A DNA stretch of 64,000 bases from UBA6168 sp964573725 (lineage in GTDB: Bacteria > Bacteroidota > Bacteroidia > Chitinophagales > Saprospiraceae). The stretch is from NCBI GenBank assembly GCA_964573725.1, contig CAZNLJ010000020.1:32472-96471 (forward strand). Reading direction: 5' to 3'. Shown here piece by piece: positions 54,901 to 63,911 of this stretch (position 1 is its first letter; each line of letters begins with the position of its first letter). Under the pieces are notes generated by a model. That model worked only from the letters and a program-made list of their open reading frames with translations, was not told the origin of the DNA and did no database searches. The position numbers and the translations under genes were made by a program.

Positions 54901-55794
54901 ATGCAACGCAGGTCATTTCTCTCCGCGCTCTCCTTACTTCCGCTCACCCGTATCCCTATGCTTGGAAATCCCTTCCGCCATGGGGCGGTGCCACTCCGCC
55001 CGTCCCCGCTGATGCCCGTCCTCTTCCTCGGTCATGGCAGCCCGATGAACGCCATCGAGGACAACCAGTTCGTCGACGGCTTCCGACAGGTCGCCGCATC
55101 CCTGCCCCGGCCGCAGGCCATCCTCTGCATCTCCGCACATTGGGAGACCGACGGCACCTTCCTGACCGCCATGGAAAACCCGCGGACCATCCACGACTTC
55201 CACGGCTTCCCGCCGGCGCTCCATGCCGTCCGGTATCCCGCCCCCGGCAGCCCCGGCCTGGCCCTCGAAACCTGCGCCCTGCTGGAAGCGGACCACGCAG
55301 CCCCCGACCATTCCCTGTGGGGGCTCGACCACGGTGCCTGGAGCGTCTTGCTGCACTTGTTCCCGGATGCCGACATCCCGGTTGTCCAGATGAGCCTCGA
55401 CCGTCGGAAAGACCCTGCCTACCATTACGCCTTGGCCCGGAAATTGGCCCCCCTGCGCCGCCAGGGTGTCCTCATCATCGGCAGCGGCAACATGGTCCAT
55501 AACCTCGGCCGCGTCGATTGGAAAAACCTCGACACCCCCGGCTATGCATACGACTGGGCAGCGGAAGCGCACCAGCGGATGTGCCGCTTCATCCTGGACC
55601 GGCAACACCGGCCGCTGGTCGATTACGACAGCCAGGGCGCCGCCTTCCGACTGGCCATCCCTACCCCGGAACATTACCTGCCCCTGCTCTATACCCTCGG
55701 ACTCCAGGAAAAGCAGGATGATGTCGAACTGTTCAACGACCAGCCCATCGGTGGCTCCCTGACCATGACCTCCGTCCGACTCAGGCCCGGCTGA
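54901..55794 (+). CDS. LigB-type extradiol dioxygenase (4,5-DOPA dioxygenase, YgiD-like)
   Basis: 297 residues. Metal-ligand blocks of the LigB superfamily are present: FLGHGSPMNAI (His45), ISAHWETDG (His80), WGLDHGAWSVL and, near the middle, GSGNMVHNLGRVDW. Such enzymes open catecholic rings using non-heme iron or zinc. The N-terminus MQRRSFLSALSLLPLT has a twin-arginine motif and a short hydrophobic stretch, so Tat export is possible; an alternative internal start MLGNPF would remove it. It follows the phenolic-lipid operon by 128 nt and has its own -7 box; a role on phenolic products is speculative. Confidence 0.9.
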   Translation: MQRRSFLSALSLLPLTRIPMLGNPFRHGAVPLRPSPLMPVLFLGHGSPMNAIEDNQFVDGFRQVAASLPRPQAILCISAHWETDGTFLTAMENPRTIHDFHGFPPALHAVRYPAPGSPGLALETCALLEADHAAPDHSLWGLDHGAWSVLLHLFPDADIPVVQMSLDRRKDPAYHYALARKLAPLRRQGVLIIGSGNMVHNLGRVDWKNLDTPGYAYDWAAEAHQRMCRFILDRQHRPLVDYDSQGAAFRLAIPTPEHYLPLLYTLGLQEKQDDVELFNDQPIGGSLTMTSVRLRPG

Positions 55795-55821
55795 ACGCCC
55801 GTCCGATTCACAAAACGCTTC

Positions 55822-56925
55822 ATGACCATGCACCCTGCGCTCCGCTTCCTCGCCTGCTATCTGTCCCTGGCCCTGGCTTCCGCCTGCGAACCCGCCCCGC
55901 TACCCGATTCCACCGGTCCTGCGGAGCCGGCCCCGACGGCGCTTCCCCTCGTCAAGGCCCTCGACCTCTCCGGCTACCCGGAAATCGTGGACGGCGCGAC
56001 CTGGACTTTCCGCGACGCAGCCGGACAAGCGGCGGAGCTGCCGTCCCTCGTCCGGGACAGCGGGGTCAATACCATCCGACTCAAACTATGGGTCGCCCCC
56101 GAGGACCCCTATGCCGGTCTTGCGGCCGTCACGGCGTTCAGCCAATCCCTCCGGCTCCTCGGTTTCGATATCTGGCTGACCCTCCATTATTCCGATACCT
56201 GGGCCGACCCCGGCCAACAGCACAGCCCCTCCGCCTGGCAAGACCTCGCCTTCCCTGCCCTGCTGGACAGCGTCCGACACCATACCCGGCAGGTGATGCA
56301 GGCCATCCGGCCGGATATCATCCAGCTCGGCAACGAAATCAACAACGGCCTCCTCCATCCCGCCGGCCACTTGGCCGACCATCCCGAACAGTTCGTCGCC
56401 CTGCTCGAATCCGCCGCCCAGACCGTCCGCCAGGAAGCCGACAGCACCCGCATCCTCCTCCATTTCGCCGGTATCCAAGGGGCGGAATGGTTCTTCCAAC
56501 AGGTCCGCTCCATCGATTACGACCTCATCGGCCTCTCCTACTATCCCCGTTGGCACGGAACCGATACCGATGCCCTGGCCCTCACCATCCGCCGATTGGG
56601 CGAAACCCACCGGCGGCCGGTCCTCATCGCCGAGACCGCCTATCCCTTTACCCTCCAATGGAACGATTGGACCCATAATGTCGTCGGACTCGAGGAGCAG
56701 CTCATCCTGCCCGATTTTCCGGCCAGCCCCGCCGGCCAGCGGGCTTTCCTGCAACGCATCCGGCATATCGTCGAAACTACCCCCGCCGCCGCCGGCTGGT
56801 GCTATTGGGGTGCCGCCCTCGTCGCCTGGAAAGGAACACAGGCCACCAACGGCTCCCCCTGGGAAAACCAGGCCCTTTTCGATTTCGACGGACATGCCTT
56901 ACCCGCCCTCGGGGTGTTCCGTTGA
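55822..56925 (+). CDS. GH53 endo-beta-1,4-galactanase lipoprotein
   Basis: 367 residues. The signal peptide ends in the lipobox LASAC (Cys22), followed by a Pro-rich linker. GH53 hallmarks are RLKLWVAPEDPYAG, the strand WLTLHYSDTWADPGQQ, catalytic acid/base Glu172 in QLGNEINNG and nucleophile Glu271 in LIAETAYPF. The enzyme cuts beta-1,4-galactan side chains of pectin (type I arabinogalactan). It lies 27 nt after the dioxygenase gene, so it may share its promoter; no SusCD or other galactan genes are next to it. The first ATG is 55822; a second ATG lies two codons on. Confidence 0.94.
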   Translation: MTMHPALRFLACYLSLALASACEPAPLPDSTGPAEPAPTALPLVKALDLSGYPEIVDGATWTFRDAAGQAAELPSLVRDSGVNTIRLKLWVAPEDPYAGLAAVTAFSQSLRLLGFDIWLTLHYSDTWADPGQQHSPSAWQDLAFPALLDSVRHHTRQVMQAIRPDIIQLGNEINNGLLHPAGHLADHPEQFVALLESAAQTVRQEADSTRILLHFAGIQGAEWFFQQVRSIDYDLIGLSYYPRWHGTDTDALALTIRRLGETHRRPVLIAETAYPFTLQWNDWTHNVVGLEEQLILPDFPASPAGQRAFLQRIRHIVETTPAAAGWCYWGAALVAWKGTQATNGSPWENQALFDFDGHALPALGVFR

Positions 56926-56962
56926 ATCGAGGCGTCCGGCCCGCACCGCCCAGGCCGTATCC

Positions 56963-57331
56963 TCATTTCTTGAAAATGAAATAGACGGCCAGGACCAGAC
57001 AGGCCATGCCCCATAAATGGTTGAGCCGGAAGGTCTCGGACTTGAAGACGACCAGGGAGAACAGCACGAATACGCACAGGGTCACCACTTCCTGGATCAC
57101 TTTCAACTCCAGCAGCGTGAACGGCCCGCCGTAGCCCTTGTAGCCGATCCGGTTGGCCGGCACCATCAGGCAGTACTCGAAAAAGGCGATGCCCCAACTG
57201 AGGAGGATCACCGCAACCAGACCGAGGTGTTCGGTGAGCCGCATCTCCCGGAACCGGAGATGCCCGTACCAGGCGAACGTCATGAAGGTGTTGGATAATA
57301 CCAGCAGCAGAACGGTGTACAGACCTTTCAT
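56963..57331 (-). CDS. DUF486/DMT family small membrane protein
   Basis: 122 residues, four membrane helices. Begins MKGLYTVLLLVLSNTFMTFAWYGHLRF and continues WGIAFFEYCLMVPANRIGY, ending in AVYFIFKK; this is the DUF486 pattern, a half-size relative of drug/metabolite transporters. A candidate -7 box AATCTTTG lies on the minus strand at 57450-57443. The gene is convergent with the galactanase (37-nt gap) and divergent from the large permease. Confidence 0.93.
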   Translation of the reverse strand: MKGLYTVLLLVLSNTFMTFAWYGHLRFREMRLTEHLGLVAVILLSWGIAFFEYCLMVPANRIGYKGYGGPFTLLELKVIQEVVTLCVFVLFSLVVFKSETFRLNHLWGMACLVLAVYFIFKK

Positions 57332-57514
57332 CGTGCGATGCGATAGCTTGGCGGGCGTTCCTCCGGTCCGGACCTGCCGGCCGGAACGCCGTTCTTTTTC
57401 GGCCCCGCCGACCGGATAAGCACCCTCCCGACAGAACCTATGCAAAGATTCGGCGTTTGATTGTTATCCGTCACTACAATCCGTACATCCTTGTCGACAC
57501 CCTCCTACTCCTGG

Positions 57515-60061
57515 ATGCTGAAAATGGCCTGGCGGGACAGCCGGCGCCACCGCGGCCGACTCCTGTTGTTCGTCACCTCCATCATCGTCGGCATCGCCGC
57601 CCTGGTAGCCATCCAATCCTTCAGTGAGAACCTGCAGCGCGACATCGCCCGGGAAGCCCGCACCCTGCTGGGGGCCGACCTCCTGGTGCAGGGCGGACAA
57701 CCCGCCGCAGACTCCGTCCGGCAACTGTTCCGACAGCTGCCCGCCAGCGAGCGGGCCGAAACCTGGAGCCTCGCCTCCATGGCTTATTTCCCCAAGAACG
57801 GAGGCAGCCGCCTGGCACAGGTCCGCGCCCAAGCCGGCACCTTCCCCTTCTATGGCAAGTTTGCCACCCGGCCCGCCGCCGCCGCGGACACTTTCCTCGC
57901 CGCCGCCGCGGATACCTCGAGGCCGGTGGCCGCCGCCCTGGTGGAAAAAACCCTCCTGCTGCAGTTCGACCTCCGGGTCGGGGATACCATCCGGATCGGG
58001 AACACCCCGTTCCCGATCGTCGGCGAGCTCCTGTCCGCACCCGGCCGCGCCGGTATCGCCGGCTCCGTCGCCCCTGTCGTGTACATCCCCTTGGCGACCC
58101 TGCCCGGAACCGGCCTGTTACAGCGGGGCAGCCTCGTCTGGTATCAGTACTTCTTCCGGCTGGCGGACGGTACCGACAGCCAGTCGATTGCCCGGGAGGA
58201 TCTCGAGCCCGCCCTGGAAAACACCCCCCTGGAAGTGGAAACCGCCGCCGACCGCCAACAACAACTCGGCGAAGCCCTCGGCAATATGCGGACCTTCCTC
58301 CAACTGGTGGCCTTCTTTGCCCTGCTGCTGGGCAGCATCGGTGTCGCCAGTGCCGTCCATATCTACCTGCGCGACAAAATGGCGCGCATCGCCGTGCTCC
58401 GCTGCCTCGGTCTGCGGGCCGGCCAGGCCTTCCGCATCTATTTCTTCCAGGTCGCAGCCCTCGGCCTCGCCGGCGGCATGGCCGGCGCACTGCTCGGCAG
58501 CGCCCTCCAGCTGCTGCTGCCCCCCCTGCTGGCGGCTTTCCTCCCCGTCGGTAAAATCAGCACCGATGTCTCCGTCCCGGCCATCCTGGTCGGTATCGGA
58601 ACCGGACTGGCCGTCACCATCCTGTTTTCCCTCCTGCCCCTGCTGACCATCCGCAGGGTATCTCCCCTGGCCACCCTGCGGGCCTCCCTGGAACCCGATG
58701 TGTCCGCCCGGGACCCCCTCCGGTGGGGCGTCTATGCCCTGATCCTTGTCTTCCTGGGCGGATTGACCTACTGGCAGACCGGCTCCCTCGCTTTCCCCGC
58801 CGGTATATTGCTCGCTTTCCTCATCCTCGCCGGTATCGCCCAGGCGCTCGTCCTCACCGTCCGGCGGTTCTTCCCGACCACGTGGAGCTACACCTGGCGG
58901 CAAAGCCTGGCCAATCTCTACCGACCCAACAACCAGACCCTGGTCCTCGTGGTCACCATCGGCCTCGGCGCCGCCCTGCTGTCGACCTTGTTCCTCATCC
59001 AGGACCTGCTCCTCCGACAAATCGCCTACACCGGCTCCGACGACCTCCCCAACATGATCATCTTCGATATCCAAACCCCTCAAAAGGAGGAAGTGGCCCG
59101 ACTCACCACCGAACAAGGTCTCCCCCTGCGACAGCTGGTCCCGATCGTCACCATGCGCCTGTCAACCATCGACGGCGTCGACCAGGCGACCAATCGACGC
59201 GATACGCTCGACCCGGACCGGGAACGCCGCCGGAACTGGGTCTATGACCGGGAATACCGCGTCACCTACCGCGACTCCCTGATCGAAACCGAAACCCTCG
59301 TCGAAGGCACCTGGCACGGTACCGTCGCCGAAAACGGCACCATCTATGTCTCCATCGCGGAAAATATCGCCGACGACATGAAGGCCGGCATCGGCTCCAG
59401 GCTGGTGTTCAACGTCCAGGGCAGCCCCCTGGAAACCGTCGTGGGGAGTATCCGGAAGGTGGACTTCAGACGGGTCCAGACCAATTTCCTGGTCGTCTTC
59501 CCCACCGGGGTGCTGGAAAAGGCTCCCCAGTTCCATGTCATCGTCTCCCGGACCGAATCGGAGGCACAATCCGCCCGCTTCCAGCAGGCCCTCGTCCGCC
59601 GATTCCCCAATGTGTCGGTCATCGACCTCACCCAAATCCTCCGCTCGGCCAAGACGGTACTCGACAAGGTTTCCTTTGTCATCCGGTTCATGGCCCTGTT
59701 CAGCATCCTGACAGGCCTGATTGTCCTGGTCAGTTCCGTCGTCCTGAGCAAGTTCCAACGGATCCGCGAAAGCGTCCTGCTCCGGACGCTCGGTGCCCAT
59801 CGCGGACAAATCATCCGCATCAACCTGCAGGAATATTTCCTCCTGGGGATGCTCGCCTCCCTGACCGGTGTCGGCTTGTCCCTGGCCGGCAGCTTCGCCC
59901 TGGCCAAATGGTCGCTGGATATCCCCTTCGAACCGGACCTCCGCCCGCCCTTGCTTGTTTTCCTATCAATTACCGGATTGACCGTCCTCATCGGGTCTTT
60001 GCATACCCGACGCATCGTCCGGCAACCACCCCTGGAAGTGCTCCGGAAGGAGGACGGATGA
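57515..60061 (+). CDS. FtsX-family ABC transporter permease (YbbP-like)
   Basis: About 848 residues. MLKMAWRDSRRHRGRLLLFVTSIIVGIAALVAIQSF is the typical start of these permeases; then a periplasmic domain (about 50-255), three or four helices with FtsX motif 1 (about 260-400), a central helix pair, a second periplasmic domain (about 520-720), and a second FtsX module at the end (FSILTGLIVLVSSVVLSKFQRIRESVLLRTLGAHRGQI). Such proteins act with an MJ0796-type ATPase to move lipoproteins or lipids out of the inner membrane. No ATPase gene is adjacent in the window. ATG 57515 fits the family start better than the TTG at 57461. Confidence 0.9.
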   Translation: MLKMAWRDSRRHRGRLLLFVTSIIVGIAALVAIQSFSENLQRDIAREARTLLGADLLVQGGQPAADSVRQLFRQLPASERAETWSLASMAYFPKNGGSRLAQVRAQAGTFPFYGKFATRPAAAADTFLAAAADTSRPVAAALVEKTLLLQFDLRVGDTIRIGNTPFPIVGELLSAPGRAGIAGSVAPVVYIPLATLPGTGLLQRGSLVWYQYFFRLADGTDSQSIAREDLEPALENTPLEVETAADRQQQLGEALGNMRTFLQLVAFFALLLGSIGVASAVHIYLRDKMARIAVLRCLGLRAGQAFRIYFFQVAALGLAGGMAGALLGSALQLLLPPLLAAFLPVGKISTDVSVPAILVGIGTGLAVTILFSLLPLLTIRRVSPLATLRASLEPDVSARDPLRWGVYALILVFLGGLTYWQTGSLAFPAGILLAFLILAGIAQALVLTVRRFFPTTWSYTWRQSLANLYRPNNQTLVLVVTIGLGAALLSTLFLIQDLLLRQIAYTGSDDLPNMIIFDIQTPQKEEVARLTTEQGLPLRQLVPIVTMRLSTIDGVDQATNRRDTLDPDRERRRNWVYDREYRVTYRDSLIETETLVEGTWHGTVAENGTIYVSIAENIADDMKAGIGSRLVFNVQGSPLETVVGSIRKVDFRRVQTNFLVVFPTGVLEKAPQFHVIVSRTESEAQSARFQQALVRRFPNVSVIDLTQILRSAKTVLDKVSFVIRFMALFSILTGLIVLVSSVVLSKFQRIRESVLLRTLGAHRGQIIRINLQEYFLLGMLASLTGVGLSLAGSFALAKWSLDIPFEPDLRPPLLVFLSITGLTVLIGSLHTRRIVRQPPLEVLRKEDG

Positions 60062-60076
60062 CCGGAATGGGCGGCG

Positions 60077-60106
60077 CCCGGGCTGCCGACCGGTCGGCAG
60101 CCCGGG
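60077..60106. terminator. Perfect 30-bp palindrome between convergent genes
   Basis: CCCGGGCTGCCGACC is followed directly by its reverse complement, with no spacer. As RNA it forms a very strong hairpin. It lies 16 nt after the permease stop and about 38 nt from the stop of the convergent gene, so it could end transcription from both sides, although no T-tract follows. Confidence 0.6.
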
Positions 60107-60143
60107 TGTCCCTTGATTTCCTGTCGCAGGTCGATACCGTCCG

Positions 60144-61694
60144 CTACAGGTCGGCACCGTCCGCCGCCGCCCGGACAATCACCTGCTCCGCCACCGCCCG
60201 GCCGCTTTCCAGCCCCGCCTCACTGTCGAACCGGAAATGTATGCCGCCATAGATCCTGGATTCGGCCGCCTCCCGGGCCCAGGCGTCCGCCTGCGCCCGC
60301 TCCGCCGGGAAGATATGGGACAGTACCGCTGCGGCGGCGGCGGAGAAGGAACTGTGCCCGGATGTGTAGGCCGGAAAGTTCGGCGTGCCCAGGATGGTCT
60401 TGAACCCGTCGATGACCTGGATGGGCCGCGGATAATAGTAGTAGTACTTGGCATCCCAGCAGCTTACACCCGCATCGTGGATGGCCGTGTTCAGGTAGGC
60501 GTATACCCGGGCGGCCCGCAAGGGATTGTACTTGTATCGGAGGATCAGGTCGGAGGCGAACCGGTTCCAATGGCCGGGCGGCGTATAGGTGCTCAATCCG
60601 TCCGACCACCAATTGGCGATGCGGCGCTGCTCGGTGGTGAGGTTCTCCGCCACCTGCTTCAATTCGGCCACCGCCTCCTCGAATGCCGGTGTGCCCGGGG
60701 CCGGCGGTACCGGCGCCCGGACCGCCGCCACATCCGTCAGGAACCAGGTCTTCACCCGGCCGAAAAAGGGTGTCACCCCGACCGGCCGCTGCGGAACCTC
60801 CATGTTCTCCCACTTCCAACCGAACCGGTCGAAGGCGGCCTGCGCCAACGAATCCGATACCGCCGGCGATACCTGCGCCGCCGACATGCCGTCTTCCGCC
60901 GCCCGCGCCAAAAAGATGCGTGCCACCCCGCGCCCCAATGAGTCGCCGGCGGCCAGGTCGCTCGCCACATGGATTCCGGCCACTTGCAGCGCCCGCTTCA
61001 TCTCTTCCGCCTTGTCCGCCAAATACGCCTTCTCCAATGGGAATAGCCGGGTCAGGATTTCCCGCGATACCGCCGCCACCACCGCACCATCGGATGGATA
61101 GGAGGGCAGGTCGTTGGTGGCAAACGCCGGTTCCAGGCTGTTGTCCACCAGGTGCAGGGCGGGCCGGCCGTACTTGTACTTGTAATGCCAGGCCGCGATG
61201 AGGGCATCGAACTGTGCCGCCGACAAATAGGAAAGGGCACGGCAGGTGTAGGTCGGATGGGAATAGGGGAACAATGGATATTGGTCGGGCCGGGTGGGAT
61301 CGGGAGCCGGGTAGGTACCGTCCGCCGCCGGGGCAGGCGTCAGGTTGTACTTCGCCACCAGGTCCCTGGCTATCTCGTTCCACCGGATGATCGGATTGTT
61401 CGTCCAGTATGCCATGGCTTCCCGGTCCCGCTTGTCCGGCCGCTCGGACAGCGCCCGAACCTCCGCCAATTCCTGCCGGTAGGATTCCGTACCGATTCCG
61501 GCCGGGGCATCCAGCTGCACGTCCTCCGGATCCGATAGCAAAACGGGCGTCCAGCTGCCTCCCGATTCGTCGAGCCCGGCATAGGTGTAGGAATCGTAGG
61601 ACAAACGGGTGGGCAGCTCTTTCCGGCAGGAGGAGGTACCCCACAGGGTCATGAGGAGAATGCCTGCAAAGGCGATGCGTATGATGGATTTCAT
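60144..61694 (-). CDS. Vanadium haloperoxidase-like / PAP2 family lipoprotein
   Basis: About 516 residues. The N-terminus MKSIIRIAFAGILLMTLWGTSSC has a lipobox (Cys23). The helical body ends with the vanadate/phosphate site: YPRPIQ (Arg423), PAYTSGHSSFSAAAA (Ser445-Gly-His447) and ESRIYGGIHFRFD (Arg480, His486), the conserved residues of vanadium haloperoxidases and PAP2 acid phosphatases. The extended KYYYYYPRPIQ form is common in Bacteroidota. Bromo- or chloroperoxidase versus phosphatase activity cannot be told from these motifs. The outer-membrane barrel gene 10 nt upstream is read in the same direction and probably forms an operon with it. The start is set by the signal peptide. Confidence 0.88.
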   Translation of the reverse strand: MKSIIRIAFAGILLMTLWGTSSCRKELPTRLSYDSYTYAGLDESGGSWTPVLLSDPEDVQLDAPAGIGTESYRQELAEVRALSERPDKRDREAMAYWTNNPIIRWNEIARDLVAKYNLTPAPAADGTYPAPDPTRPDQYPLFPYSHPTYTCRALSYLSAAQFDALIAAWHYKYKYGRPALHLVDNSLEPAFATNDLPSYPSDGAVVAAVSREILTRLFPLEKAYLADKAEEMKRALQVAGIHVASDLAAGDSLGRGVARIFLARAAEDGMSAAQVSPAVSDSLAQAAFDRFGWKWENMEVPQRPVGVTPFFGRVKTWFLTDVAAVRAPVPPAPGTPAFEEAVAELKQVAENLTTEQRRIANWWSDGLSTYTPPGHWNRFASDLILRYKYNPLRAARVYAYLNTAIHDAGVSCWDAKYYYYYPRPIQVIDGFKTILGTPNFPAYTSGHSSFSAAAAAVLSHIFPAERAQADAWAREAAESRIYGGIHFRFDSEAGLESGRAVAEQVIVRAAADGADL

Positions 61695-61704
61695 GTGTTT
61701 CGAT

Positions 61705-62682
61705 TTATTGGTTGTTGTTGTTGCGTTCGGATAAGGGCATGGCTTCCGCCTTCGCCTGCCTGGCCTTCCGGAGGCGGAACTGCCAGGTGACGGCACCCGA
61801 TAGTACCGTGGACCGGCCGACGTTCCTGCCGTCAAGGACCCCTTGGTATCCCGCCAGGAAGCTGAATCCCTGCCATCCGGCCGGAAAATAGCGAAGCCGG
61901 GCCACCAGTCCGGTCATGTCCGCCTTGTTGGTCGGCTGGGGCGCGTTCTGCCGCCGGATGTCGTCCCCGGACAGGGAGGTTTGCCGGATCCCGCCGACCT
62001 CCGCCTGGACGCTGCGCCGGAACAGCCAGCTGCCGACCACCCACTCCGCCTGCAGGGCATCCGGTACGTCCATGGTCCTGCTGTAGATACCCCGGTCGGT
62101 ATAGTAGTAGTCCCGCTCCGCCGTGGTGGTGCCCCGGTGCAGGTAAGCGTAGCCCACCCGTCCGTAGCTGCCGCGGGGAAGCTCGTATTTGACCACACCC
62201 CGGACCGTCAATTCCAGGGTTCCCAAGCCCAGGTTCATGGGCATGTAATCGGATAGGTAGGAGCCGACCGGCGTGCTGCCGCCCCCGACCAGGAAGGCTT
62301 GCAGTTCTCCCCGGCCCGCACGGCGCGCCAGCAGCTTGTATTTGGCATACAGGCCGAGGTCCTGCCAACCGGATGCCCCCGCCATCTGGCCGCCGGATGG
62401 CTCGGTCGTCACGTGGTGCACCATCGCGAACAGGTTGAGCCGGGAACCCCACCCGAATGCCGACAGCTGGGTGGCCGTCCGACGTGTCAAGGTCCCGATG
62501 TTCGCATTGTCCCGCAACCGGGTCCCTTCCCAATAGCGGTCCCAGGTGTCCTGCTGGTATTGTACGGCGATACAGACCTCCCCATCCCCCATCATCAGGG
62601 CATCGGTGGGTGTCTGCGCACCATGCGGAAGCGTCCACCCCATCTGAATCGACAGGATGATGATTATATATTTTTTTTTCAT
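61705..62682 (-). CDS. Outer-membrane beta-barrel protein
   Basis: 325 residues with a signal peptide (MKKKYIIIILSIQMGWTLPHGAQ). The rest shows alternating beta strands (LNLFAMVHHVTTE, LGLYAKYKLLARR, ELQAFLVGGGSTPVG, GRVGYAYLHRG), typical of a transporter-type barrel of the DUF3078/porin kind; the final strands are VLSGAVTWQFRLRK, followed by a hydrophilic tail ending in poly-Asn. The asparagine run (about NNNN) is encoded by AAC repeats. It precedes the haloperoxidase-like gene by 10 nt, suggesting a joint function at the envelope. Confidence 0.8.
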   Translation of the reverse strand: MKKKYIIIILSIQMGWTLPHGAQTPTDALMMGDGEVCIAVQYQQDTWDRYWEGTRLRDNANIGTLTRRTATQLSAFGWGSRLNLFAMVHHVTTEPSGGQMAGASGWQDLGLYAKYKLLARRAGRGELQAFLVGGGSTPVGSYLSDYMPMNLGLGTLELTVRGVVKYELPRGSYGRVGYAYLHRGTTTAERDYYYTDRGIYSRTMDVPDALQAEWVVGSWLFRRSVQAEVGGIRQTSLSGDDIRRQNAPQPTNKADMTGLVARLRYFPAGWQGFSFLAGYQGVLDGRNVGRSTVLSGAVTWQFRLRKARQAKAEAMPLSERNNNNQ

Positions 62683-62927
62683 TTTTATCAGGAATTGAAT
62701 TGGCCGGCAGGCATGCTGTCCTGCATGCCTCCTCCGGCATGGGTACGACTTTCGAAGCTCCGAACCGATGTCCGGCGTATCCCGAACGGGCGGCGCCGAA
62801 ACGGACTCGATGGACCTGCCCCGGGCCTTTCCGGTACGGGAGACTGCCCATCCGGTCGGATCGACACGGTGGCCGTTCCGACAGACCAGACATCAGTCGT
62901 GATTTTTCTTGGCGATGGAAAAAAAGG

Positions 62928-63437
62928 TCAAACCCGATCCGGCGGCGGGCTGGGCCGGGCGGCCCAATGCTGTTGGCGGAGGGTATGGACGGTGAAGTGG
63001 GCCGCTCCCGGTAAGGGGTCGCCCGAGATCATCGGCCATTCGAATTGCGTGACGGTGAAGTCCCGGAACAAATGCTCCAGCAGGAAGGCCCAATCCGGGT
63101 CCGTCGCCCCCGGCGCAGCCGGGGCATGGTGAACATATGCGTATTCCTCCGTATCGTCGGGCACAAGCCGGTAATAAACCTGCCCGCCGCCGTCCGTCCC
63201 ATGGAACGCAAAGAAGTCGCTGTAGATGTAGCCGCGGGGCGTGAGCTGTTCCTCCAGGAGGATTTGGATGGCGGATTCGATACCGGCTTCCTCCTTCAAC
63301 CCGGCGGAAATGGCGCTCTCCTCCGCATTCATCTGGTAGCCCGTCCCTACGATTTGCCATACCCCCACACCGACATGGGAAGCCACGCCTTGCAGGATAA
63401 TAATGGCCAATAGGAAGGGTGCAAAAAAATTTCTCAT
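62928..63437 (-). CDS. Small exported protein of unknown function
   Basis: 169 residues starting MRNFFAPFLLAIIILQGVASHVGVGVW, a signal peptide or N-terminal anchor. The mature part is acidic and has the motifs IQILLEEQLTPRGYIYSDFFAFHG and DPDWAFLLEHLFRDFTVTQFEWPMISGD; no catalytic pattern recognised. It lies 245 nt upstream of the barrel gene in the same direction. The gap in between has no gene. Confidence 0.6.
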   Translation of the reverse strand: MRNFFAPFLLAIIILQGVASHVGVGVWQIVGTGYQMNAEESAISAGLKEEAGIESAIQILLEEQLTPRGYIYSDFFAFHGTDGGGQVYYRLVPDDTEEYAYVHHAPAAPGATDPDWAFLLEHLFRDFTVTQFEWPMISGDPLPGAAHFTVHTLRQQHWAARPSPPPDRV

Positions 63438-63911
63438 TCCGGGAAGCGGTATCAATAGACGAAAATAGGACACCCTTTGCAAAACAGCAAATTTTTAGCA
63501 ACCTCAAACCGAAATCCCCTCCCCGGGCGGCGGATAGGTAAGTAAATCCGAAACTTATCGACAATTCGGGCTGCTTCCTACGATGCCGATTTTCAATGTA
63601 TTCGTGCAGGCGTCCTGCAAACTTACCGGACTCACATCCGTCGAGCCGACCACCAATCCCACAAGAACGGGTGTATTCCAAATTTCGGCTTTCCTATCAC
63701 AGCTAACAATCATGGTTATACATCAACCATTCCAGGTCGGTTATTCCTACCGCGTTTTTCCAACATCACGAGATATGCACCGAAAGTTTGAATTGCGCCC
63801 ATAAAACTCACCTTCCGCACCTCAACCCTACAAAATAACTAACCACAAAACATTGATTTTCTGTTTTTTTTATTATTCAGACTCGCTGATGTGCTACAGC
63901 CTGCACCAAAA

